Translations under genes and position numbers: made by a program
Notes under the pieces: generated by a model
Databases searched by the model: none
What the model was told of the DNA's origin: nothing
Seen by the model: only the letters and a program-made list of their open reading frames with translations
Shown: positions 50,950 to 58,682 of the stretch, piece by piece
Position numbering within the stretch: position 1 is the first letter of the stretch
Layout of the letters: each line of letters starts with the position of its first letter
Origin: Sphingomonas_R arantia
GTDB lineage: Bacteria; Pseudomonadota; Alphaproteobacteria; Sphingomonadales; Sphingomonadaceae
Length of the DNA stretch: 64,000 nucleotides
Direction: 5' to 3'
Assembly (NCBI RefSeq): GCF_042682045.1
Contig: NZ_JBHUGS010000001.1
Location: forward strand, 620,001-684,000

Positions 50950-51954
50950 ATGGCGATCAAGCGGGGCGTCAGCCTCTACAGCTATCAGCACGAGACGTTC
51001 ACGGGCAAGATGACGCTCGAGGACTGCATCCGCACGAGCGTGGCGTTCGGTGCCAGGGGCATCGAGGTCATCGGCGAGCAGACCTTCTGGGGCTGGCCCG
51101 AAGTGGGCGTGGCCGACGAGAAGGTGGCCGAGTGGCACAGCCTGATCGCGAAATATGACGCGGTGCCGGTCAGCCACGACTTCATGCTCGACTATAAACG
51201 CTACAAGGGTCGCGAGATGCCGTTCGACGAGCAGGTCGCGAGCGTGAAGAAGGACATCGATTTCGGGGCGCGGCTGGGCATGAGCTACGTCCGGGCGCTG
51301 GTGTCGATCGCGCCGGAAGTGCTGGTCGCCGCGGCGCCCCATGCCGAGGAAAAGGGCATCAAGATCCTGATCGAGGTGCATGCGCCGCTGCATTTCGACC
51401 ATCCGTGGATCATCCGGCATGCCGAGGCCTTCGAGAAGGCGGGCAGCGACGCGCTGGGCTTCCTGCCGGACATGGGCATGTTCCTGTTCAAGTTTCCGCC
51501 GGTGTGGAAGGCGCGCTTCATCCGCAACGGCGTGCCGCAGCACATCGCCGACTATATCGTGAAGGCGTATGAGGACCGCGTCCTCAGCGAATATGTGATC
51601 CTGAACGTGCGCGAGATGGGCGGCACCGGGCCGGCGCTGGGCATGGCGGAAACGCTGCGCCACAACGCGGCCTACGAGCCCAAGCGGATGCTCGACTACA
51701 TGCACCGCATCCACCACATACACGGCAAATTCTATCAGATGGACGAGAATCTGGTCGAACCCTGCATCCCGTATGACGAGATCGTCCGGGTGCTGAAGCA
51801 GGGGAATTACGACGGCTATATCTGTTCGGAATATGAGGGGAATCGCTGGATCGAGGATGCGCAGGAGGTCGATTCGGTCGAGCAGGTCCGCCGCCAGCAG
51901 GCGATGCTGACGCAACTGATCGACGGCCCGAACCCCACCGCGATGGCGGCCTGA
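50950..51954 (+). CDS. C-glycoside deglycosidase alpha subunit (TIM barrel)
   Basis: 334 residues from ATG 50950 with CGAGGAT upstream. AP-endonuclease-2/sugar isomerase TIM barrel with metal-site candidates Glu142 (IEVHAPLHFDHPW), Asp174 (FLPDMGMF), His256/His258 (HHIHGKFY) and Glu294/Glu296 (SEYEGNRW). On its own this would be an unspecified isomerase, but the next gene, 13 bases downstream, is a DUF6379 protein, and this pair is the known alpha/beta make-up of C-glycoside deglycosidases such as DgpC/DgpB and CarB/CarC. These act on the 3-keto form of a C-glucoside and cleave the sugar-aglycone C-C bond with a divalent metal. The glycoside used here cannot be told from sequence. Confidence 0.8.
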   Translation: MAIKRGVSLYSYQHETFTGKMTLEDCIRTSVAFGARGIEVIGEQTFWGWPEVGVADEKVAEWHSLIAKYDAVPVSHDFMLDYKRYKGREMPFDEQVASVKKDIDFGARLGMSYVRALVSIAPEVLVAAAPHAEEKGIKILIEVHAPLHFDHPWIIRHAEAFEKAGSDALGFLPDMGMFLFKFPPVWKARFIRNGVPQHIADYIVKAYEDRVLSEYVILNVREMGGTGPALGMAETLRHNAAYEPKRMLDYMHRIHHIHGKFYQMDENLVEPCIPYDEIVRVLKQGNYDGYICSEYEGNRWIEDAQEVDSVEQVRRQQAMLTQLIDGPNPTAMAA

Positions 51955-51967
51955 AAGGACTGATCCG

Positions 51968-52345
51968 ATGTTCGACAACAAGATGATCGTGGAAGACAGC
52001 CTGAAGGCGACCGCCGACGGGTTCAGCATCGAGGCCCGGCTGCCTTATTATCGCGGGCTGGGCCTGTCGATGATCGAGGATGTGGGCGTGAGCGTCGATG
52101 GGGAGCCCGTGCCGCGCGAGGCGGTGACGCTGTCGCTGCGCGGCCGCACCTGGACGCTGGACGAGATGGAAACCGAATATGGCGACCGCTGGAACTTCGG
52201 CGAGAAGGCCGTCGTGGGCGTGAAGGTCCCCGGCGGGCTTGCCCCGGGGGAGCATCGCATCGGCCTGTCCGAGCGGATGCGCGTCTCGTATCTGCCGTTC
52301 GTGCCGACGGCGAAGGACGAGAAGGTGCTGACGCTGGCCGAATGA
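51968..52345 (+). CDS. C-glycoside deglycosidase beta subunit (DUF6379)
   Basis: 125 residues. All-beta small protein beginning MFDNKMIVEDSLKATADGFS and containing ARLPYYRGLGLSMIEDVGVS VDGEPVP, LSLRGRTWTLDEMETEYGDR W and GGLAPGEHRIGLSERMRVSY LP. The RLPYYRGLxLS-IExVxVSxDG layout and length are those of DUF6379, the beta subunit of C-glycoside deglycosidases. It is separated from the alpha gene by 13 bases and is the last gene of the operon. The beta subunit stabilises and covers the active site of alpha in the studied enzymes. Confidence 0.83.
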   Translation: MFDNKMIVEDSLKATADGFSIEARLPYYRGLGLSMIEDVGVSVDGEPVPREAVTLSLRGRTWTLDEMETEYGDRWNFGEKAVVGVKVPGGLAPGEHRIGLSERMRVSYLPFVPTAKDEKVLTLAE

Positions 52346-52401
52346 GCGACCGATCCGGCTTCGGCCGGCGGACGTGGAGATCTTCGACCGTAGCATCATG
52401 G

Positions 52402-52448
52402 TCCGCCCGCTGTCCGACCCGGAGAGCGCCGGACTGACAGCGGGCGGA
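52402..52448. terminator. Long inverted repeat between convergent genes
   Basis: TCCGCCCGCTGTC (52402-52414) pairs perfectly with GACAGCGGGCGGA (52436-52448). It lies 56 bases after the deglycosidase beta stop and 10 bases from the end of the convergent transporter gene, so it can serve both strands. Confidence 0.6.
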
Positions 52449-52458
52449 GCGTGAAGCG

Positions 52459-53781
52459 TCAGCCCGCCCGGCGGATATCCGGGTAGCGGGCGATGACCGC
52501 CATCTGCGCGACGAGGCAGGTCAGGATCGGCGCATAATAGAGCCAGCGCATGCCGGCGACCACGCCGGCCCCCACTGTGCCCGGGGCATAACCGACGGCG
52601 GCCAGCCCGTAGGCGACCAGCGCACCGCCGATCGCCATGCCGATCTTGGTCGACAGGCTGATCCCCGACGACAGCAGGCCTTCGTTGCGGGTACCGGTCA
52701 GCGTTTCGTGATGATCGATCGCCTCGGCCGCCATCGCGAAGATCGCGGTCATCGTGATGCTGAGCAGGACCGAACCGGCGAGGTAGAGCGTGAGGAACAG
52801 CGGAACCGATCCCTCCGCCAGCGGCAGCAGTGCAAAGAGCGGCAGGGCGGCACCCAGCGCGATCAGGTTGCCGCGCCGCATCCCCCACCGCCGGAAATAA
52901 GCCGGGGCCAGCATCGATCCGATCAGCAACGTGCCCGACACCGCGGGTAGCAGGATCGAAATCATCCAGGGCTGCCCGAGGACGTGGATCGCGAAGAACG
53001 GCGTGATCGCGAGCAGCGCCCCGAACCGGACGAAGTTGAGCAATGCGAAAAGGAACACGGTGTACCACGCCCGGTTCGCGACCATCGCCCGAACCTGTGG
53101 CCAGAACCGCTGGCGCGATGGCGGATCGGCGGCGTGAACCTGTTCGGGACAGCGCAGCAGGTTGAGCGTCGTCAGCGTGGTGGCGAGGCCGAATAGGACG
53201 GCGACGAGCAGGAACCCGCGCCGCTGGTCCCCCCCGCCGAACAGGCTGACGAGCGGCATGGTGGCGGCCGTGGCGACGATGACGGAGATTGCGGTGCCGG
53301 CCGCGCGCAGGCTGCCCAGCGACAGCCGTTCGTCGTGCCGGTTGGTCATCATCGGCAGCAGCGCGCCGTAGGGGATGTTCACCACGGAGAAGAGCAGCCC
53401 GAGGACGCCGAACGTCACCACCGCCCAGACGAGGCGGATCGCCTCACCCCCCGGCGGGGACCAGAAGGTCGCGACGCAAAGCAGGCCGAACGGGATGGCG
53501 CCCAGGCGGAACCAGGGGCGGGCGCGGCCCGTGGCGCTGCGCGTGCGATCAACCATCATGCCGATCAGCGGATCGACCGCGGCATCGGCCAGCCGAGACA
53601 CCAACAGCAATGTGCCGACCGCGGCCGCCGGGAGCAGCGCGACATCGGTGTAGAAGAAGAGCAGGAACGCGCCGACCATGTTCCAGGACAGGCCGAACCC
53701 GAAATCCCCGAGACCGTAGGCAAGCTTCGCCGACGCGCGCAGCGGCGGCGAAGCGACAGGGGCGTGCCCCACCGCCTGCAT
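52459..53781 (-). CDS. GPH/MelB-like sugar:cation symporter
   Basis: 440 residues from ATG 53781; the longer open frame upstream is not plausible and overlaps the small ORF before it. Features of the glycoside-pentoside-hexuronide family: KLAYGLGDFGFGLSWNMVGA FLLFFYTD, DAAVDPLIGMMVDRTRSATG RARPWF, VVNIPYGALLPMMTNRHDER and ETLTGTRNEGLLSSGISLST KIGMAIGG. About 12 hydrophobic segments. It probably imports the glycoside or the released sugar with H+ or Na+. It is the last gene of the dehydrogenase operon controlled by operator site 2. Confidence 0.88.
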   Translation of the reverse strand: MQAVGHAPVASPPLRASAKLAYGLGDFGFGLSWNMVGAFLLFFYTDVALLPAAAVGTLLLVSRLADAAVDPLIGMMVDRTRSATGRARPWFRLGAIPFGLLCVATFWSPPGGEAIRLVWAVVTFGVLGLLFSVVNIPYGALLPMMTNRHDERLSLGSLRAAGTAISVIVATAATMPLVSLFGGGDQRRGFLLVAVLFGLATTLTTLNLLRCPEQVHAADPPSRQRFWPQVRAMVANRAWYTVFLFALLNFVRFGALLAITPFFAIHVLGQPWMISILLPAVSGTLLIGSMLAPAYFRRWGMRRGNLIALGAALPLFALLPLAEGSVPLFLTLYLAGSVLLSITMTAIFAMAAEAIDHHETLTGTRNEGLLSSGISLSTKIGMAIGGALVAYGLAAVGYAPGTVGAGVVAGMRWLYYAPILTCLVAQMAVIARYPDIRRAG

Positions 53782-53786
53782 ACCGG

Positions 53787-53987
53787 TCAGAGACCGAGCG
53801 CGACGCGGGCGGTCGCGCGCGTTTTGGAACCCAGCCCGATCGCACCGGCGGTGCGGCCAGAGAGATGCGGATGGTCCGCGGCGAGCGGCCCTTCGAGACG
53901 GGCGGTACGGTTCATGGTCTCGGCTCCGGTCGGCGCATCGCACGGGGCGGCACCTGGCGGGATGTGCCCGCTAGCATTCGGGCTCAT
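53787..53987 (-). CDS. Small ORF of 66 residues between dehydrogenase and symporter genes
   Basis: The ATG at 53987 overlaps the stop of the GMC gene (ATGA) and its stop is 5 bases before the symporter ATG, the spacing expected of a real member of this operon. The protein (MSPNASGHIPPGAAPCDAPT, then RTAGAIGLGSKTRATARVAL) has no signal peptide, membrane helix or recognisable domain. It may be a true small protein, a remnant, or a spacer translated for coupling. Confidence 0.4.
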   Translation of the reverse strand: MSPNASGHIPPGAAPCDAPTGAETMNRTARLEGPLAADHPHLSGRTAGAIGLGSKTRATARVALGL

Positions 53988-55681
53988 ATCGCCCCTTCCT
54001 TCAGCATCGACACGGCGTTCGCGCAGGCGCGTGCGGTGAGCGCCATGTAGGTGAGCGACGGATTCTGGCAGGCCGAGGACGACATCTGCGCCCCGTCCGT
54101 GACAAACAGGTTGGGCACGTCGTGCGCGCGGCTGAACCGGTCGAGCACGCTGGTTGCCGGATCATGACCCATGCGTGCGCCGCCCATTTCGTGGATCGCG
54201 GAGCCGCCGGGGCTCGGCTGGTCCAGCCCCATGATGACATGGCCGCCGGCCGCGGTCAGCATTGCGGCGGCTTCCGCCTTCGCATCGGCCAGGGCGGCAT
54301 GTTCCTGCGCGCCATGTTCGAACGCGATGCGCAGCGCGGGCAGGCCGGCCGCGTCCTTGACGACGGGATCGAGCGTGATGCGGTTGCTGGCGCGCGGCAT
54401 GCTGTCGGCGAAGGCGACGAGCACCATGCGCCACGGGCCGGGATCGTGCAGCGATGCCTTGTAGTCGGCACCGACCCCAGGATCGCGCTTGCCGCGCGTC
54501 CAGGCCGCGCGGAACGCACCGCCCTGGTAGGAATAGCCGCGGGTGTGGCCCTTGCCGTCCAGCGTTTCCAGGTTGCGGAACCGCGGGATCACCACCCCGG
54601 TCGGGCGGTTGCCGAAATAGCTGTGCCCCTCGAACCCCGGCATGATGGCGATGCCGGCAACGGTCTGCGCATGATCCATGATGTGGGTGCCCAGCACGCC
54701 GCTGCTGTTGGCCATGCCGTTCGGCATCGCCTCGGTTGCCGAGCGCAGCAGGACGCCGACGCTGTTGAACGCGCCCGCGTTCAGGAACACCATGCGAGCG
54801 GTGGCGCGTGTGCGGGTGCCATTGGCGGTGTTCAGGAACCGGACCCCGGTGGCGCGGCCCGTGGCGGGATCCTGTTCGATCGCCTCCACCACGGCATCGG
54901 TGACCAGCGTCAGGTTGCCGGTCTTGCGCGCCGCCGGCAATGTCGTGCTCTGCGTCGAGAAATAGGCGCCGTAGGAACAGCCGCGCGCGCAGATCGAGCG
55001 ATACTGGCAGGCGGCGCGCCCCTGTTCGGGCTTGGCCTCCGTCAGGTTGGCGTTGCGGCCGATCGTCAGCCGCCGGCCCGGCCACTGATCGCCGATGACG
55101 GCGCGGGCGTGTTGCTCGACCGCGTTGAGCGCCATCGGGGGCAGGAAGCGGCCGTCGGGCAGTTGCGGCAGCCCTTCGGCCATGCCGGCCACGCCGATAT
55201 ACTCCTCCACCTGGTCGTACCAGGGCGCGATTTCCGCATAGCGGATCGGCCAGTCGGTGCCGTGGCCATCGCGCTTGTTGGCGCCGAAGTCATAGTCCGA
55301 CCAGCGATAGCATTGCCGGCCCCAGGACAGCGACCGCCCGCCCACATTGTAGCTGCGCCACCAGTTGAATTCGGTGCTGCCTTCCGTCGTGTACGGATTT
55401 TCCCGATCGTTGCAGAAGCGGTCCTGGGTGAATTCGGTGAAGTGGCGGTTCTTGCGCTGGACAGCATAGTCGGTTTCGTACAGCGCGGCATCGCCCAGTC
55501 CGCGAAATTCAAGGTCCCAAGGCGCGAGTGTCTCGGTCGTGTAGCCGGCGCCATGTTCGACCATCGGACCGCGTTCGACCATCAGCACCTTCAGTCCGGC
55601 CTCGGTCAGTTCCTTGGCGGCGTAACCGCCGGTGATGCCCGATCCCACGATGATGACGTCGAATGTCGCGTTCTGTGCCAT
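53984..55681 (-). CDS. GMC-family FAD dehydrogenase, probable sugar 3-dehydrogenase large subunit
   Basis: 565 residues from ATG 55681, sharing one base with the stop of the small-subunit gene. The FAD motif is VIIVGSGITGGYAAKELTEA G (GxGxxG at 13-18). Cysteines 225, 231 and 235 (ACQYRSICARGCSYG) are placed like iron-sulfur ligands of FAD-dependent glucose dehydrogenases. The C-terminal GMC domain has SAIHEMGGARMGHDPATSVL D and SSACQNPSLTYMALTARACA. With a gluconate-2-dehydrogenase-subunit-3-like partner this is the layout of membrane-linked glucoside 3-dehydrogenases, which would make the 3-keto-glycoside needed by the deglycosidase. The substrate is inferred from context. Confidence 0.82.
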   Translation of the reverse strand: MAQNATFDVIIVGSGITGGYAAKELTEAGLKVLMVERGPMVEHGAGYTTETLAPWDLEFRGLGDAALYETDYAVQRKNRHFTEFTQDRFCNDRENPYTTEGSTEFNWWRSYNVGGRSLSWGRQCYRWSDYDFGANKRDGHGTDWPIRYAEIAPWYDQVEEYIGVAGMAEGLPQLPDGRFLPPMALNAVEQHARAVIGDQWPGRRLTIGRNANLTEAKPEQGRAACQYRSICARGCSYGAYFSTQSTTLPAARKTGNLTLVTDAVVEAIEQDPATGRATGVRFLNTANGTRTRATARMVFLNAGAFNSVGVLLRSATEAMPNGMANSSGVLGTHIMDHAQTVAGIAIMPGFEGHSYFGNRPTGVVIPRFRNLETLDGKGHTRGYSYQGGAFRAAWTRGKRDPGVGADYKASLHDPGPWRMVLVAFADSMPRASNRITLDPVVKDAAGLPALRIAFEHGAQEHAALADAKAEAAAMLTAAGGHVIMGLDQPSPGGSAIHEMGGARMGHDPATSVLDRFSRAHDVPNLFVTDGAQMSSSACQNPSLTYMALTARACANAVSMLKEGAI

Positions 55682-56322
55682 CAGCTGAACTCCACCGCGG
55701 TCCAGTCGCTCGACCAGGCCGGCGTACCGGGTTTGTAGGGAATGTCGGCGTCCAGCCGGCCGGGCACCAGTTCGTAGCGCAGTTCGCGCGACGCCCCGTC
55801 CTGCGACGTGTAGTAGCCCGTTAGGATCAGCGACTTGAGCTTGCGCCAGGGCGATTCCCACGCGTCGGGGCCGGCCTCCGCATAGGCCGCGGCATCCATG
55901 GCGGCGACGACGGCCAGGCGCTGCGCCGGCGGCGCTTTCAGGAAATCGCGGTGCGCGCCGGCATCCAGTCGTCGTTCGAGCCAGGCGAGATAATCGAACG
56001 ATCCGTCACGCCGGACATTGCGACGCTCCGTGACCGGCAGCGCCGATCCGGCCGCGGGGGCGCGCGTTCCGTCGAGCCCATGTTCCAGCGCGAGCAGGAC
56101 GAAGAGGTCCGCGCCGACGTCGGCGGCACCGGGCGTGGCGGTCGCGGGAATGACGATCTGCGCGGTTTCGCGCAGCATCGCGCGCTGCCGGTCGCTGACC
56201 GTTTCGGTGGCTTCACTCATCCGCACGGCAGCGACCGGTATTCCGACCACCGCGGCGAACAGTGCCGCGCTGCCCAGCATGTCGCGCCGGGTCCAGCCCG
56301 TATCGGCCATGACGCTCTCCAT
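55681..56322 (-). CDS. Gluconate 2-dehydrogenase subunit 3-like small subunit, Tat signal
   Basis: 213 residues from ATG 56322 (ATG 56310 is also possible and has GGAG upstream). The N-terminus WTRRDMLGSAALFAAVVGIP carries twin arginines (12-13) and a hydrophobic stretch, a Tat-type signal that would carry the folded complex with its large subunit to the periplasm. The rest (RETAQIVIPATATPGAADVG ADLFVLLALEHGL and LILTGYYTSQDGASRELRYE LVPG) follows the gluconate 2-dehydrogenase subunit 3 family. It is the first gene of a four-gene operon and starts 28 bases after operator site 2. Confidence 0.85.
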   Translation of the reverse strand: MESVMADTGWTRRDMLGSAALFAAVVGIPVAAVRMSEATETVSDRQRAMLRETAQIVIPATATPGAADVGADLFVLLALEHGLDGTRAPAAGSALPVTERRNVRRDGSFDYLAWLERRLDAGAHRDFLKAPPAQRLAVVAAMDAAAYAEAGPDAWESPWRKLKSLILTGYYTSQDGASRELRYELVPGRLDADIPYKPGTPAWSSDWTAVEFS

Positions 56323-56350
56323 CCTCTCGCACGTCGCTTTGTCGCGACTG

Positions 56351-56372
56351 TATTAGAACTAGTATTCTGATA
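56351..56372. promoter_or_regulatory. 22-bp palindromic operator, site 2
   Basis: TATTAGAAC-TAGT-ATTCTGATA, 28 bases before the start of the dehydrogenase small-subunit gene. Same motif as sites at 49627, 58639 and 59386. Confidence 0.8.
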
Positions 56373-56416
56373 TAGAGATCATCCGGCTCCGGCAAGCGCA
56401 AAGCATGACGCGGACG

Positions 56417-57475
56417 TCAGCCGTCGATCCCCATGATCCGGGCATTCAGCGCACGGTCCGCGCCGCCCTTTGCGAAGTCGTCAAAGGCATGATCGGTGGC
56501 GCGGATGATGTGGCGGTCGATGAATGGCGCGCCCTCGGCGGCGCCGTCCGCGGGATGCTTCAACGCGCATTCCCATTCGAGGACGGCCCAGCCCGCGAAG
56601 TCGTGCTGCGCCAGTTTCGAGAAGATGGCGCCGAAATCCACCTGACCGTCGCCGAGCGACCGGAAGCGGCCGGGGCGGTCGACCCAGTCCTGATAGCCAC
56701 CATAGACGCCGGAGCGGCCGTCGGGCCGGAACTCCGCGTCCTTCACGTGGAAACAGCGGATCCGGTCGTGATAGCGATCGATGAAGGCGAGATAGTCGAG
56801 CTGTTGCAGGACGAAATGGCTCGGGTCGTAGAGGATGGTCGCGCGGGCATGGCCGCCGACCGCGTCCAGGAACCGTTCGAACGTCGCGCCGTCGTGCAGA
56901 TCCTCACCGGGATGCAGTTCGTAGGCGAGATCGACCCCCGCGGCGTCGAACGCGTTCAGGATCGGGGTCCAGCGCCGCGCCAGTTCGGCGAAGGCATCGG
57001 CGATCAGGCCGGCCGGGCGCTGCGGCCAGGGATAGACATAGGGCCAGGCGAGCGCCCCGGAAAAGGTCGCATGCGCCGACAATCCGAGTCGCGCGCTGGC
57101 GCGGGCGGCGAGCAGCAGCTGCTCCACCGCCCAGGCCTGCCGCGCGGTGGGGTTGCCGCGGACCTCCGGCGCGGCGAAGGCGTCGAACTGCGCATCATAG
57201 GCCGGGTGGACGGCGACGAGCTGGCCCTGCAGATGCGTCGACAATTCGGTGATCGCCAGCCCGCGTTCGGCCAGCATGCCGGTGAGGTCGTCGCAATAAT
57301 CCTGGCTGTCGGCCGCCGTCGCCAGATCGAACAGCCGGGCGTCCCAGCTGGGGATCTGCACCCCGCGATAGCCGAGCCCGGCCGCCCAGTCGGCGATGGT
57401 CGCCAGCGAATGATAGGGGGGGGCATCGCCGGCGAACTGGGCGAGGAAGATCCCCGGCCCCTTGAGGGTGCGCAT
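56417..57475 (-). CDS. TIM-barrel sugar isomerase/epimerase family protein
   Basis: 352 residues from ATG 57475 with AAGGA 7 bases upstream. The four metal-site positions are present: Glu in DLAYELHPGEDLHDG, Asp in TILYDPSHFVLQQ, His in IRCFHVKDAEFRPDG and Glu in WAVLEWECALKHP. The N-terminus (GPGIFLAQFAGDAPPYHSLA, GYRGVQIPSWDARLFDL) is like that of isomerase/epimerase proteins that sit beside Gfo/Idh oxidoreductases in 3-keto-sugar pathways. It follows such a gene by 10 bases. A step on the released keto-sugar is likely but unproved. Confidence 0.82.
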   Translation of the reverse strand: MRTLKGPGIFLAQFAGDAPPYHSLATIADWAAGLGYRGVQIPSWDARLFDLATAADSQDYCDDLTGMLAERGLAITELSTHLQGQLVAVHPAYDAQFDAFAAPEVRGNPTARQAWAVEQLLLAARASARLGLSAHATFSGALAWPYVYPWPQRPAGLIADAFAELARRWTPILNAFDAAGVDLAYELHPGEDLHDGATFERFLDAVGGHARATILYDPSHFVLQQLDYLAFIDRYHDRIRCFHVKDAEFRPDGRSGVYGGYQDWVDRPGRFRSLGDGQVDFGAIFSKLAQHDFAGWAVLEWECALKHPADGAAEGAPFIDRHIIRATDHAFDDFAKGGADRALNARIMGIDG

Positions 57476-57485
57476 CGTCGGTTCC

Positions 57486-58601
57486 TTAGATTTCGAGGGC
57501 GACCCAGCCGGCGTCCGCGCGACTGGCCCGGACGGCGGTGTCGATGAAGGCCATGCCGCGCAGGCCGTCGGCGATGCCCGGAACGAGCGACCCGGGTTCA
57601 CCGCGTAGCTGGCGCGCGAAATCCCGGTACAGGTTGGCGAACGCTTCGAGATATCCCTCGGGATGCCCGCCCGGCGTGCGCGACGCGGCAACCGCATCCG
57701 CCGACAGTCCACCGTCGCCGGCGCGCAGGATTTCGGTCCGGCCGTCCGCATGGTGCAGGGTCAGCGCATTCGGCGACTCCTGCCGCCAGTCGAGTGCACC
57801 GTCCGTGCCGTAGATCCGCAGGCGGAGCGCGTTCCGTTCGCCCAGCATGATCTGCGACGCGATCAGCGTGCCGCGCACGCCCCCGGTGAACCGCAGCAGC
57901 ACCTGGCAATCGTCGTCGAGCAAACGGCCCGGCACGACGGCGGCCAGATCGGCCAGCAACCGATCGACGCGCAGCCCGGACACGAACTCGGCAAGGTGGA
58001 GCGCATGGACGCCGATATCGGCGATGCAGCCGCCGTCGCCGGCGCGTGCGGGATCGACGCGCCATTCCGCCTGCTTGCCCTGCGCACCCGTCGCCAGCCA
58101 CCCTTGCGGATATTCGACCACGATCCGGCGGAGGGTGCCGAGCGCGCCCGCCGCCACCCGCGCCCGTGCCTCCCGCACCATGGGGTAGCCGGAATAGGTG
58201 TAGGTCAGGCCGTATGGCACATCCGCCGCAGCGACCAGCGCCGCCAGTTCGTGCGCCTCCGCCAGCGTGGCGGTGGCCGGCTTGTCGGACAGAACCGCGA
58301 TGCCGGCCGCCAGCGCCGCGCGCGCGGCCGGCAGGTGGTGATGGTTGGGGGAGGCGATCGTGACGAAATCGATGCCGTCGGGCCGCGCGGTTTCGGCCGC
58401 GATCATGTCGGCGACGGTGGCATAGGCGCGGGCCGGATCGATCCGGTACGCCGCGCCGGCCATGTGCGATCGGCCGGCGTCGCTGCTGAACACGCCGGCG
58501 ACCAGTTCGATCTCCCGGTCGAGTTCGGCGGCGATGCGGTGGATCGGACCGATGAACGCGCCCGGACCGCCGCCGATCATCCCCATGCGCAAACGCCGCA
58601 T
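57486..58601 (-). CDS. Gfo/Idh/MocA-family oxidoreductase
   Basis: 371 residues from ATG 58601. The N-terminal NAD(P) fold has MGMIGGGPGAFIGPIHRIAA, the family motif (E/D)KP appears as VLSDKPATATLAEA, and the C-terminal domain has the substrate-side DGGCIADIGVHALHLAEF with Asp and His. In characterised C-glycoside pathways a Gfo/Idh protein (DgpA) oxidises the glucose C3 or reduces 3-keto-glucose, so this enzyme may return 3-keto-sugar to glucose or duplicate the GMC step. It opens a two-gene operon just behind operator site 3. Confidence 0.88.
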   Translation of the reverse strand: MRRLRMGMIGGGPGAFIGPIHRIAAELDREIELVAGVFSSDAGRSHMAGAAYRIDPARAYATVADMIAAETARPDGIDFVTIASPNHHHLPAARAALAAGIAVLSDKPATATLAEAHELAALVAAADVPYGLTYTYSGYPMVREARARVAAGALGTLRRIVVEYPQGWLATGAQGKQAEWRVDPARAGDGGCIADIGVHALHLAEFVSGLRVDRLLADLAAVVPGRLLDDDCQVLLRFTGGVRGTLIASQIMLGERNALRLRIYGTDGALDWRQESPNALTLHHADGRTEILRAGDGGLSADAVAASRTPGGHPEGYLEAFANLYRDFARQLRGEPGSLVPGIADGLRGMAFIDTAVRASRADAGWVALEI

Positions 58602-58638
58602 CCCGCTCTCCCCGTCGCGGCGGGTGGCCCGCCGTCAT

Positions 58639-58660
58639 TATCAGAATAACTATTCTGATT
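58639..58660. promoter_or_regulatory. 22-bp palindromic operator, site 3
   Basis: TATCAGAAT-AACT-ATTCTGATT, with a perfect ATCAGAAT/ATTCTGAT core, 37 bases before the Gfo/Idh start. It is the most symmetric of the four sites. Confidence 0.82.
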
Positions 58661-58682
58661 TGAGCGGGTGGCAGGATGCTTG

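Noticed and set aside
53984..55738. Long plus-strand frame opposite the GMC dehydrogenase gene
   Set aside because: No ribosome site and shadow composition; the minus strand has clear FAD and GMC motifs.
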